A stretch of DNA of 64,000 nt from Stenocarpella maydis (lineage: Eukaryota; Ascomycota; Sordariomycetes; Diaporthales; Diaporthaceae): positions 19,420 to 83,419 of the forward strand of contig NQMI01000182.1 in NCBI GenBank assembly GCA_002270565.1, read 5' to 3'. The notes beneath the pieces were generated by a model that was not told where the DNA came from, searched no databases, and saw only the letters and a program-made list of their open reading frames with translations. How positions within the stretch are numbered: position 1 is the first letter of the stretch; the number at the start of each line of letters is the position of its first letter. The position numbers were made by a program, and so were the translations under genes. Of this stretch, positions 44,645 through 56,199 are shown in pieces.

Positions 44645-45548
44645 TTATTCATCTGTGCGTCGAAACTCCCAATCCTCGGGGAAGAAACCATACTTCACAT
44701 CTGGGTTCCCAAGGAAGATATCATCGTAATGATCCACCTTAGTAGCCGGATCCTGGGCCTGGACAAAACAGTCCCTACCCATTGCCTTCAACTTCGGATC
44801 CTTCCACATCGTCTCCATCCAGCGCAGCCCTTGATCACTGATGCCTGTAACGGGTAGGCTGTACGAGCGGAATCGCTATACTCAATCATCAGCAGCCAGT
44901 CAAATATCACCTACAAGTGCGGCCACCAGAACGGATCCTTTGAGGCCATGTACTCACCCAGAGTACCGGCCAAAAGAACGCATCAGCGATCCCAAACTTC
45001 CCAAACAGAAAGCCCCCGTCCTCCTCCTCTTTCCCCAACGCCTTAAGTCTCCCCACTGTTGCAGCCCGGGATTCGCTCCACAGCTTCACCATCTTCTCGC
45101 ACTCCCCCTTGGCCTGTGCGCTCATGGGCACTTCACCCTTGAACTCATACCTCGCGATGAAGTTAGTAGCAAACTCATTCCGCAGAGCACTGAAGCCAGA
45201 GTGCATCTTCGCGACCGCGCTGCGCGCCAGGGCCCGCAGCTGCTTGTCCTCCGGCCACAGGCTGAGCTCCGGGTGCGTTTCCGCGAGGAACTCGACTATG
45301 GCGAGGGAGTCATGGATGGTGAAATCCGGTGAGTCCTGTCCGAGTGGGTGCACAACCAAGGCTGGGAGGAGACCACCCTTGTAAGGGGGCTGGACTGGTC
45401 GGGAGTTGGGGAATGGCGTCTCTTGTAGGTGGAAAAGTTCGTTCTTGTAAGGGATTTGAAAGTACTCTAGCACTGTCGCGGCCCTGGCTGTCCATGAGGA
45501 ATAGCGGGTTGGCAGGCTTATTAGGGTGTATTCGAAGTCTGAGGGCAT
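44645..45548 (-). CDS. Glutathione S-transferase
   Basis: Two exons (45548-44958 and 44875-44645) encode 273 residues; the 82 bp intron has GTGAGT..TAG. The N-terminal thioredoxin-like domain (residues ~6-100) has the TRYSSWTARAATVLEYF segment with candidate catalytic Ser residues, then LLPALVVHP with the cis-Pro, and a glutathione-binding-type HDSLAIVEFLAETHP. The all-helical C-terminal domain follows (LRALARSAVAKMHSGF, FLFGKFGIADAFFWPVLW, RFRSYSLPVTG). The pattern is that of the fungal group close to bacterial YfcF/zeta-like enzymes with Ser rather than Tyr nucleophile activation. It likely conjugates or isomerises small electrophiles in the cytosol. The gene is intact with no sign of decay, unlike its left neighbourhood. 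No associated cluster genes are evident. Confidence 0.9.
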
Positions 45549-46010
45549 TTCTGCGTTATTGAGCGGACCAGGACTAGAAAATAAATGTGGTGGGCGAAGG
45601 CAAAAGATAGGTGCTGGCTATGTGCAGATCCTGGGGTGCCGTGGGTACTGTAAGCCTCTTATCCATCGTGGATATGACAAAAAGCATGACAACCAAAGGG
45701 CGCGCATTTGAGTGACTTACCGGCTGATTCGGCCACAGAGACTAGCCTCACGTGCCTGAACCCCACAGCACATGTGAAGGACCGTCCAGTGCTTCGTACA
45801 TGACCGTGCACCTGGAATTTTAGAATAGCCCAACGAGAAGTCCATGTGAGATTTCCCTCGAAATTCGGAAATCATCTTGCACCAACTGTCAACTGATTTG
45901 TATCGGCAAAATTCAGTGAAATTTTGTGTCTGTCAAAACCTGACTCCCTAACCTTAACACTGGAAATCATCTCATCTCCAGAGACATAACCTGGATATAC
46001 ATCTGAATGC
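45549..46010. other. Intergenic between GST and sulfolactate-synthase-like genes
   Basis: Both neighbours are on the minus strand. The stretch includes the GST promoter region and the downstream flank of the next gene. No frame supported. Confidence 0.45.
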
Positions 46011-47063
46011 TCACTGCGGGCGGAAGGTAGTGATCTTGCCAAAGGTGTCACTCTTGCCCCAGATACCAGCCCGGAGACCAGCCAGTTGAACTATCTGAGA
46101 ATGGTCAACAAACAGATTGACATCCACCCCAAACTCGCGAATGTACCTTTTAGAGTATCAGTATACGCGCGACCACTGGGGGCAGTATATCGACCATGGA
46201 GAAGAACAGGCTTACCAGTTGAACACCGAGGGATCAGCGGCCTCGAACATGACCTTCTCCATCGGCACGTCTCTCAAAATGGCCTGGATGACATCCGTCC
46301 TCCACGACTTGACATTCTCCGTGATTCCTTCGCTCTCTATCATCATCCTCTCCACGCCGGCATCGACGAATTTCCTGGCCATGTTGATGACCTTGCTAGG
46401 ATCGCTGGTGCCAATGCTCTCGAGCTCACCCGCCGCAGTGTCCCCACCGGCTCCGAACTGAATGCCAAGCTCCGGCTTCGGTTTTAACCCTGTCTCCTGT
46501 ACCCGATTGACCAGCCTTAGCCAATCGTCCCCGGGGACGGACAAGAATCCGGTAGAGATCTCTATGACGTCGAAGCCGACGTCTTTGCACTTTGCCAGGT
46601 ACTTGTCGACAGCACCGACGGTATCCCCACCACTAGAGGACAGGATATGCTCGATCCAACCCCCTGTGCTGACGTACACGCCGTGCTGATGAGCCAGGTC
46701 AATCAGCTCGCGCAGCTTATCCTCCGGGAAGAGTGAGAACGAGCCGCCGGCGAACTTGAGCCCGTCAACGTGTGCGCCCATCGTCTCGAGAACATCGGTC
46801 AGGTAGCGGGTCCCCATGACCGTGTAGTACGGGCCGCGTATCTCGGTGACGGCTCTGGACCGGGGCTTGGGAGGGAGGGGGTTATGGCGGACGAAGCCAT
46901 ACCCGTTGGTAGGATCTTCGAGGAGGATCTTAGGCTGGGACAGGGCCGCTGAAGTCTTGCATAGGTTGCGGCTCTGAGTCGCCAAGGGCAGCGATGATGC
47001 CCTACAGGCTCTGTGGGTTGCGCCGCGGATTGCGGATGTCACGGGTCGCATCATAGATGCCAT
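46011..47063 (-). CDS. Phosphosulfolactate synthase-like (ComA family), mitochondrial-type leader
   Basis: Two exons (47063-46216 and 46146-46011) give 327 residues; the 69 bp intron has GTAAGC..AAG and restores FNW to YIREFGVDVNLFVDHSQ. The first ~40 residues are rich in Arg, Ser and Ala with no acidic residue, like a mitochondrial presequence. The catalytic TIM barrel follows: TEIRGPYYTVMG, VDGLKFAGGSFSLFPEDKLRELIDLAH, YVSTGGWIEHIL, VGFDVIEISTGFLSVP, ELGIQFGAGGDT, DAGVERMMIESEGITENV and EKVMFEAADPSVFNWYIREFG. ComA adds sulfite to phosphoenolpyruvate in coenzyme M synthesis; eukaryotic homologues (e.g. plant Hsa32) have other, stress-related roles. Which reaction the fungal protein performs is unknown. 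Intact. Confidence 0.85.
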
Positions 47064-47939
47064 TGTAAATTCGGTCGCTGGAGAATGCTAATTCTTCAAA
47101 GCCTGAAAGCTCGACTAGATAGGCGTGGTAAGATGAGATGCTGAATTGATACTCGAGAGAGAAGCAAGGTGGTCTACTGCATGTGTTGTACCTTATCAAG
47201 TTGTTCGGACATGCACAGGCACGCTCAAGGAGTGAGGGAACTAACGTCATATCAACGTACAACTCGTCTCTGGGGAAGATCACCATGATGCAAACAATGG
47301 GCCAATCTAGAATGCATGGGACTCTTGGCTCTGCAGATACCCACTGGGCGGACCCAAACCTTACACAAAGGAAGTTCCGGACACCTTGCTGGATGCAAAT
47401 CTCCAATTAACCCTAGCCAATTGCTTGCCGTACACTAGGAGTATAAATGAGGACATTCATAAACCACCCAACTGCACACAGTTGAAGTATACAATTCTCA
47501 CAACACTTAACAATGGGAAACATGAACTGACTAGACACCCAAATGGGCGAGATCGGTTTCATAAAAACCTACCCTCATCATCGCCAATATCAATTTGCTT
47601 CTTACATCTCCATTAGGGGCTCCATAGATAGAGTTGTACGTCCGCGAGGATATAATATCCTGGGGTTGGGCTTTGTGCCTAGTCTAGGAGCCCAAGTATC
47701 AGAGAGATTGGAATGAAATACATTTGTGTCAAGGCATGCTTGCGAATCAAGTGCTGACTGTCTTTCAATTGTGACTGGGAGAAGGAGAACACAGCCTTGG
47801 CGGCTGCTGTGATAACCCAGTTTCCTTCGGTAGTGGAATTACTCATCCCTCCAGGTACAGCCTGGGCAGAAAAGAACGCCCGAATCCCCAAGGAAATTTC
47901 GCTGGCAGTTGGAACTTAAACGATTGGGATTGCTTCCGA
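47064..47939. other. Intergenic, no gene seen
   Basis: Upstream region of the ComA-like gene and a stretch with frames lacking similarity. Missing N-terminal parts of the ankyrin gene might have been here but are not readable. Confidence 0.4.
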
Positions 47940-48710
47940 ATGTTCCGGGATCCCACGCATGTTCTAGGTTGTGAAGAATGGGTTGTATGCTCTCCGCTGG
48001 TGGCTATGGCCGCGGGAAAAGAGCCGTGGATTGATTGGCCCACTGCCGAGGACACGTTCAATTATCTACTGGCCTGTTCTTACGAACCCAATGCACTCAA
48101 TGTTGTGGTAGCAGCTGCTCGGGGCCATTTGAGGCTTCTTCGCTGGTTTGAACGTCTCGAGAACGGGCGAAACATTGTGAGTGTCGACAGCGATGATCGA
48201 ACCCGGTGGTGTCCTACTACGCTGCCAATAGCGGCCACGAATGAGGACGAGGAACTAGTGGCTTTCTTTCTGGAGGAAGGTGTGAGTGTCAATGAGATGC
48301 CAGCAAATGAACCGATTGGGGCTCAGTTGCCATGGACTACATTACAAGCCGCGGTAGACAAGGAAAATATGAGGCTCAGGGAGCTTTTCAGAAAGCGCGG
48401 CGCTTGCATTAACGCACCTGCGGGAGAAGATTCTGGTGCCACCGCATTACAACTCGCCTGCATCCATGGATATCTCACGATTACCATCCGCCTCCTGGAG
48501 CTTGGTGCCGATGTCAACGCCAGGGGGGCGCAGAGGAACGGCGGCACGACACTGGAAGGAGCTGAAGAGCATGGCCGGGTCGACACGATCCAGTTATTGC
48601 TGAACTATGGTGCATGCACGGTATGCGAGAGCATAGGGAGTGGACCATCGAGGATGATGAGTGCTTCAGCAAGCTCCAATCGAGGAACTCGTATGACGAA
48701 TAGAAGATTG
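47940..48710 (+). pseudogene. Ankyrin-repeat protein fragment, frameshifted
   Basis: An open frame of about 220 residues shows the fungal ankyrin pattern: TLPIAATNEDEELVAFFLEEGVSVN, TTLQAAVDKENMRLRELFRKRGACIN, ATALQLACIHGYLTITIRLLELGADVNARG and GTTLEGAEEHGRVDTIQLLLNYGA, i.e. four recognisable units. At about 48610 the expected C-terminal helix appears in another frame (REHREWTIEDDECFSKLQS, stop at 48708-48710), so a one-base change separates it from the repeats. The N-terminus lacks the region usually preceding the repeats in this type of protein. Best read as a truncated and shifted remnant of a larger gene. Such ankyrin proteins are abundant in fungal accessory compartments and often accompany NLR loci. 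Confidence 0.65.
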
Positions 48711-49773
48711 ATGAGGAGCAAAACTTTGAAAGGGCCATGGCCCCGGCTGGCGTCAATTGGCCATAGCCAGAGTATGGCCGTCTTCCAGAACAAGAATGTT
48801 CGCTCACTGTCAGCACAGGATAGCTTGGTAACGTTGCCCGGGCTATTATTTCTGTCTCCAGGCGTGGAAATTTGTTGGAGGAAGTCGAATATGATGGAAT
48901 TTAATTCGTCCTTCCATATCACTTTTTGATCTTCTACTTTATCTTCTACGTTCGGATGCAATGCGTCTTCAATTCATCTTCATCTGCCGGTCGAGGTAGG
49001 AAATAAATCATTGATTATGTGGAAGCAAAATCAACTTGGTGGCCTTTTCCGCCGTGCACTCGCACCACACCACAACCAGGTGACCAATCGTAGGTGCGAT
49101 CAACTACTACATGCGGCAGCCAACGAGCAAGATACCACAAATCAAATGGGTTTTCCACGTCTAGAGACGTTCCTCGTACCCAGTGTTGTATTGATAAGAG
49201 GTGGAAACCGCTACAAGTCTGATTCACACGAGGTCCCGATGGTGGCCAACTCCCCCAAAACGACGCCTCAGCCGATGCGCCGGCGTTCAATATGATTAAT
49301 TCCACGGACATCCGTACAGCTTGGGCATATCGGTTGATCCGGGGTACCTGCGTCGAGTACGCACATCAAAGGTCCACGGCCTAGTTGCATTGAGAGGATA
49401 GCGCGCGGGAGGTCCAAACGTGCGCCGGATATCCGCGCCCTCGTCCGCAGATGATACAAATAGCACGACAAGATGGCAACTGCGCCGCTGTTTGCAACTT
49501 TGGGCACTGATAATGGTATTAATCAGGTGTTCCGAGATCTGCGGGGAACCCACAGACGCCCTGATGGGAAGCTAGAGAGCAGTTTCCTCTGCAAGTCCGT
49601 ACACAGTCCGTACACATGAATCAGTGCTCCCAGGTAGTCTCTTAATAAGGTTTTTATTCAGTTGGGGACCCAATGAGCTTGATGACACCTGAGTGTCTCA
49701 TATGTATTTAATAATGTCTATGCCAAACGCATAGGCTCGAAACGAAGGTCTTACCCCAGTCTAGTGGTTCACC
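48711..49773. other. Intergenic, no gene seen
   Basis: Short frames only on both strands; no family similarity. Confidence 0.4.
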
Positions 49774-50514
49774 TTGGCCGCCTCAGGCAGCAAGATGGTT
49801 ACGGTCAATATCGTGCCCCAAGATCATCATACACCGAGAGATAGAACGAGCGGTATCCTCGGCGAAATGGAATATGACGGCTATGTCCGCCCCATCTATC
49901 TTGGTGATCCCAAGTATATGTTTGTCCTAGAAGATCTCGTAGCATCATTGGCTTGAGGATATGGAGACTATGGGCCTCAGGCCTATCCATGGGCCATACC
50001 ACAAGGATTGACTCCAACTTCTCAGAGAAGTTGGCAAACCAACTTGAGGCTTATCAAACTAATTGCGACGATCAATAACCTGTCCATTTACACAGTGTCA
50101 GATATTGCCTTGTTGGATCCCCATGTCCAGTACAACCCACCCCAACCGGATGCACTGCAACAGACAAATAGTGTACATCGTGACATCGTTTGCCCCACCC
50201 CCAGTTTGGAACAACCTGGTCCACAGTACTCTCGCTACCGGCAGCCCGACGAGTTGAGTAACCCCTGTACTACACTAAAACTGCTACAACAGGCTACAAG
50301 ACATTATCTGTTTTATTATACGACAGGCGTGGTATCCATAAAAGCAAAAGCAAGACGGCACGTGGATCAGCCGTTTTATGGCCGCAACAGGATCGCGGCC
50401 CAGCTGTCAGTGTCGGGCGAAAGGCCCCGGAGGAGAAGTAAAAGCCGCAGATCGACCCACGGGACAAGACAAATCGGTTCTCTCCACCCTAGAGCCTCAT
50501 GCTCGTCGATTTAG
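49774..50514 (+). pseudogene. Unrecognised frame with one in-frame TGA
   Basis: A frame of roughly 245 codons runs from 49774 to 50514 with a single TGA at 49954-49956. On both sides the peptide looks ordinary rather than random (EMEYDGYVRPIYLGDPKYMF before; GYGDYGPQAYPWAIPQGL after), and the TGA would be CGA (Arg) before a C-to-T change. No family is recognised, the right half is rich in Gln, Arg and Ser, and no introns are evident. It may be a remnant of a hypothetical protein or chance. Confidence 0.22.
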
Positions 50515-52180
50515 GCTTACATTCTTGTTTCGAGACGGTCGGGGATTTTTTCCTTTCAAAGATAGCGGCTGGCTTCTAATGTTGGCTACGTGGGACCTAC
50601 CGGCGTGAGGGACGATTGGGTTTGGAGGTTCTCCCGGGCCGCGAAAGCGATCGTGAACTGCAGGCCATGGCTCGCGCATCGATCAATGCCCGATCAAGGA
50701 CTTTGTGATTGAGATGGGCAGACTGCAGTGGGGGGAAGTGTCTACCCCTTCCTAAAGCGGTGATACTAATTGCGCACACAAGTCCCGCAGCATCAGTGAC
50801 AGACCTGACAGTTGCAGTCTAGAGTACGACCCCACAAGCCTATAACACGTCCCTCTATTATAGCAGGGCGGTGAGACTGATAGTGTAGACGACCGTACGT
50901 ACCTGCGTACACGTACTTGAAGTGCATCGGCCGGCCCAGCCAGACGTCATATTCTTAGTTATAGCCATATTAAGTTTCGGCAGCCCTACCCAGCGATGTT
51001 CTAGTTAGTCACTCTCCCCCCACCCACCTGCTTAGCTGCCTGGCTACGTGAAGCTTAACAAGGCCCACTGACCCACCAGCCCTTCCTGCTCCGCTTGGCA
51101 TATGGATATCAGATATCACTCAACCCGGGCTTATTTACTACTCTGTACGCTATGTAGCAAAAAAAATCAGCTCATGCTGAATTCTGAGCCCGCCCACCTC
51201 ACTCTCCTTCCTGTTGATCGCGCCAATGATTCATGACGAGATGGTCATTTCCAAGGCTTGGGATTCGCACTAACGACCAGTTGAGCAAGTCCTGACGATA
51301 CACGTCCAAAGAACTTGCAAGGTCAGAAGCCAACCCCTTGCAACCTTCAATAGCGTATGCCAAGCAGTTAAAAACCCCCCCGCCTTGCTGACTCCTGCAT
51401 TCACCCGATTCCGCGCGCCGGGCGCCGAAGCTGAAAGTGAGGCTACGGCGTTTTATGCTACTAATTATATAGCAGGGTGAGTGGTGAGGCTCGGCAGTAG
51501 CAGAGAAACTCCGAAACCCTGGTGAAGACCCGGAGGAGCCCGGGGCCTCCTATTCCTCCGACGTTAGCTGAAGGATCATCGGGGCTGGCCAACGGAACGG
51601 GTCCGGAATCCAGGACGCCAAAATGACCTCGAGCTGTGGCGCAGTTGGGGGAGAGCCAAAGAAACCCACTGGCAGACAAAGTAATGATCCACGCAACGGC
51701 CCTGAGTATATTTGCCTCCGCCCCCAGACGGACCGCCTGCACTGGTCACGAGGCACCGATCATCAGTCTCTTACCGCCCATGACGATGACCACAACCCGG
51801 GCACTGACTGCATGTGACTGCCGGTGCTTACACACGACATCCAGCCGTCACAGCCCATCCCTCGCTCCGGCGAGCCGGCGGGCTCTTGTCCTACCACGTT
51901 TTCCACGACCGACAAAGTGGTCTAGGCTCCCTCGCCAGAGCGGCGGGCGCACATTCTACGCGCTACCGGCAAAGCCAAGGCCGGCGGACCCAGAGGCCAG
52001 CTCGCCGACCCTCTGGCAGATGGGTCGGCAGATCAGCAGCCCATCCCCTTCCTAGTCTACCTCGCCCTCGGGTCGCCGTGTGTGGCGGCTGAGCGGGCAG
52101 GCAGCAGGCGGGCGGGGGAGGAAAAAAAGGGCCGTCGCTGTTGAAACCGCCAGCGATGGCTAACGGCGGCAGTCCCAATC

Positions 52181-52234
52181 GACACACCCACCCACCCACA
52201 CACGCACACACCCACACACGCACACACACACACA
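52181..52234. repeat. CA-rich microsatellite
   Basis: CACACCCACCCACCCACA then CACGCACACACCCACACACG and pure CA units; imperfect dinucleotide repeat. Confidence 0.85.
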
Positions 52235-53805
52235 TTGAGAAATGCGCGGGCTTCTCCCGGGGAAAGGAGCCAGCCCGCTAAAGGATCCAGGCATCCGGAC
52301 CCTTGGGTAAACGGCGACCGCTATGACAGCTCGCTAGTCCTGGGGCGTGTGTGGGGGACAAGGGAACACCATTCCCTCTCCTCCCCCTTGCTTTCTGAGA
52401 CTCTAGCCCCGGGCACTGTATGTTCTGGTATGCTCTGAAGCCGCCTAGCTCCGGGGCGGGTGACAAACGCCAGGCCGTGATTTGTCCTCGTAAGCCGCGA
52501 CGGCTCTGGCGCGTTCGAGGAGTTGGGCACTGACGATGCGTACCGTATGTGAGCATTGTGCTGTGCTGTGCTGTGCGTAAGTTTCAGTGCACGTGCGGCT
52601 GATGCCGGGAGGTGAATGGCTTCTCGAAGCTGTAGTGCTGGAGTGATGGTCTCGAAGAAGTAAGGGGGCATATGTGACATACCATGGATGGCAATGCCCG
52701 CTCCCACCATGTCTGCAGCTGGATCTCATCCAACCCCCTCCCCATAAGATGCCCGAGGCAATGGCGCCGAGTCTCATGATGGCGTACCCTAATGCTGACC
52801 TAGCGGAGCATTCCGACCCCCATTGAGGCCTTAGATAATGGCAGTAGTTGCCCAGCCGAGACACACTGACGGACGCCGGCCCAGATCAGACGTACAAGCT
52901 AGCGGCGACACGAAGGACAAGCGCGTCATGCTGCCGTAGACGTGATGATAAACTCGGCTGATCAGGCCACTATGCTTTGGTGTTTTCAGGTCGGCGACAT
53001 GGCCTCTACCCTGTCCAGCAGCCCGAAATGCCGCGCCGAAAGGGTCGAGTGTTGCCGTCCGATATCACGCGGTCATGACATCTGGGAATCGAGCCCACGT
53101 GACAAAGGCCCGGCACAATGCGTACCGTAGCCGTGTCAGGGCAACCCCCGAGACAGCTTGACAAATAGAGACAAGCTCTCATCGCAGGAGCGTCCCGGCT
53201 CGATGGCGCAGGTTCGTGCATGAACTGGCCCCGCCCGAGGTAATGACGGGACGACGGGAGAGGGAAAGAGAGGTGCCCATCCCCATCCTCAAACTCCATC
53301 GCGGAATCGGGTCCTGCTGGAGCCGATGGCTTCGAACCATGGGTACATACTGGGTATGGTGGTTGTGTGGAGGCGGGAGGCCCTCCAAGAACGTCCCAGA
53401 TGAAAGGAAAAGGCGGTTCACGATGGCGGGCTGGGTAGGTAGTTGATTTGCATTCGCATTCGCATTGAGCGCGGGGCTCATTCTGATGCCTACTTAGTAT
53501 CCCCCCCCCCCACACGGTGTGCCCCGTCTTGTGGAGCGACGACGACAGCAAAGGCTATGGGGCAGGTAACAGCCAGTCCTCCCACCGCGACCGTGCTCCA
53601 ATGGTATGCAACGTAGTTGAAGAGCTCTGGAGGAGGGGACGAGCCTCAAGCATGCTTCGGCGATGCAACCACACGACCTCCATGTGCCGACATGTGCATG
53701 TCTTGTCGTGGATGTGCGCGTTGAAGCGCATGCACATGTGAGCCGTCACATAAACTCGAGACAAGTCTATACGCCAAGTGGTGAAGGTGATGGACTACGG
53801 CAATT

Positions 53806-53841
53806 GTTTTTTTTGTTAATTTTTTTTTTAAAAAAAAAATA
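53806..53841. repeat. T-run / A-run palindrome
   Basis: TG(T)8 TTAA (T)11 immediately followed by (A)10, forming a potential AT hairpin; flanks are GC-rich. Confidence 0.7.
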
Positions 53842-55326
53842 CCGCCGTGGAGAGTGTCAGAGATAGGTAGATACCGCACTTGCAGGGGACCACAGCAGAC
53901 CACACAGCCTTGCCGTCACATCACATGAGTCGCACCGCTGGGGACGATAACTGTGTGTGGTATACAAAAAGAGAGCACAACGGCCCGGATGAGGGGTAAA
54001 CCGGCTGGATGGGCTGGGCCAGGCACCGTACACCACACTAGTTGTGACGTGAACTTCGGCGAGGGCGAGCTGGAGGCCAAACCCAGCTAGCACAAGCCAT
54101 CACCACTGCCACCACCACTGGGGTCCGTGGGGCCCAGTCACCACCAGGGTCCTCGCCGACAGCAGGGCCGCCCCACCACGGACGAGCCGGAATGTCGAGG
54201 TTGCCGGGTTGACGATGCCCTCCCCAGGAGCCCGTGGAGGTGTGAGTGGGCGCGCACAGGAGAGGCCGTGCGCCGGCGAGGGCTGTCTGGTCCGAAACAG
54301 GCACGGTATGATCTTTCATGCAGCACATCAGCCTGGCAGTCGCACTGTGCGGGAGGAGAAGAAGACCAATAGAAAGGAGAAAGGGCGAGAAAGAGCTGGA
54401 GAAACTAGCCGCTTCGAGTGTTGTTGTCGCTGTCATTGCCATGCCGTTGGGTCCCAGGCTGGTTCTACACGTAGGTGTTATCGTGGGCGATGCAAGCCCC
54501 CTCGGCATGGCTGGTGAGACCATCACGCCCCCGGCCTTATTAGCGACGGGGGATGCTTGTTGAGCAGCAGCTGCACACAGCACCGCGGTCGAGTTGCGAT
54601 ATCGCCACGAACCCGTGTGTTGGTCGCGCCTATCGTCGCTTATTACCCTTGTGGCGCCCAGCGCAGGTATGGGCCGTTTGTGTGCCGTGAGTCAGGCAGG
54701 CCCATACAAACCAACACCACAGACGCTCGGTACCGTCGTTTTCGGCGCCTTCGACCCAGAGGCCCGCGTGCTCGCTGCAGGGAGCTTCCCGAGGGGAGCT
54801 GCTCTTGCTGTGATCACGAGGCGCCAGCCCGTCAGCCTCCAGACAGAAAATAGGACTCGGCATGGCCAGCGGTCCCTCCTAGCCTTTCTAGAAAGGTTCC
54901 ATGATCGACGGCAACGAGAGGTTTCAGGGTCTTGATTCTTGGACCGGCAGCCCATAGGCATCTGATAAAAGCATGAAGACACACCCATCAGGTGACAGGG
55001 AAGACAGCCTGGACAGGCTGGCAGGGAGTGGTTGCGTGTCAGATAGAGAGTACTCAGACATGTTGCTGAGAATAGCGCATGGGTACCTGGGTATATACTG
55101 GTGTAGGAGAGTTCAAGGCAGAAGGCATGGGCCGAAGATCGCGAAACTCTGTCCATTAAACTGCCGGCTAGTCAATCATTGGCAGAAATCTAGGTTTCCC
55201 CATCTGGGTCGAGTTAAGCATACTTCGCGCCCACGCAGGGGGGCCGGGTCCGATCATGACCAGTCCGGCGAGAGCTCGAGCCATGGGGCCGCCAATACAC
55301 GTGCATGGACGACGAGCAGAGAGAGG

Positions 55327-55327
<1 letters not shown>

Positions 55328-55362
<35 letters not shown>
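55328..55362. repeat. (GA)n microsatellite
   Basis: About seventeen tandem GA units without interruption. Confidence 0.92.
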
Positions 55363-55364
<2 letters not shown>

Positions 55365-56199
55365 CACTAGGTGGATAGTCAGCCGCAGCGGCCGGCCGAG
55401 CAGACGGGAGATGGATCCCAGCACGCAACCCCGGTGACATCGTGCCGGGCGAGCACCCCCGACTCCGTGCAAAGCCCCGGTGGCAGCCCGCCGGAAGAGG
55501 CAGGTCTCGGGGCGTGACAAGCCAATAGTCCAGCCCACCACTGCCTGGGGGCCTCCGGCATTGCTCAACCACCACCACCACCCACCACGTGCTGGGCCTG
55601 CGAGCTGGGGAGATTTGATATTGATTTGGCTTCACGCACACAGGCCCGTCGTGGCACACCGGGTGTAACCAAGAACGAGGGTCCCAGACTCCCAATCTCG
55701 CGTCCCCTCCCCGAGGAGTGCCCACGTGCAGCCCCTATGGTTCTTGGCTTCATGGTTCTTGGCCTCGTGGCTCTTGGCTTCATGGCTGTGAGGCGGGGCA
55801 CCGCACCCACACATGTTATGCATAGGCTATCTATTCATGAACATAGAGCAAGTTGATAGCATCAGCCGCAGTCCTTCCTGCCTAACCTGGTGATGGCCAG
55901 GCGCAGCACCTAGCCGAGCGAGCAGCATCGTCGCCCCCTTCGCTCTTCAATACGACCTCGAAGCCGGAGGGTACACATGTGTGTACGGGGTATATCAACC
56001 ACGCAAGGACGAGATAATAAAGCTTACTTACCTACACGTCTCATCACCGGAGCAAGTACTCGCGTACTGTCTCGTTCATCCCGTCTACCCACCTCACCTC
56101 CCTCCACATTCATTTGTTATTATTGTTATCATCAAGCATATAAGCATCTAGCAAAGCCTCGTTCTTGAACCAGCCATCACACCCCCCCCCCAATCAGCC

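Larger units (their letters stand above)
50515..56199. other. Gene-poor tract, about 5.7 kb
   Basis: No gene supported on either strand. It contains a CA-rich microsatellite (52181-52234), an alternating T-run/A-run palindrome (53806-53841), a poly-C run (53501-53512) and a long GA repeat (55328-55362). The last ~200 bases are the leader of the secreted EEP-domain gene, with a poly-C run just before its ATG. Confidence 0.5.
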
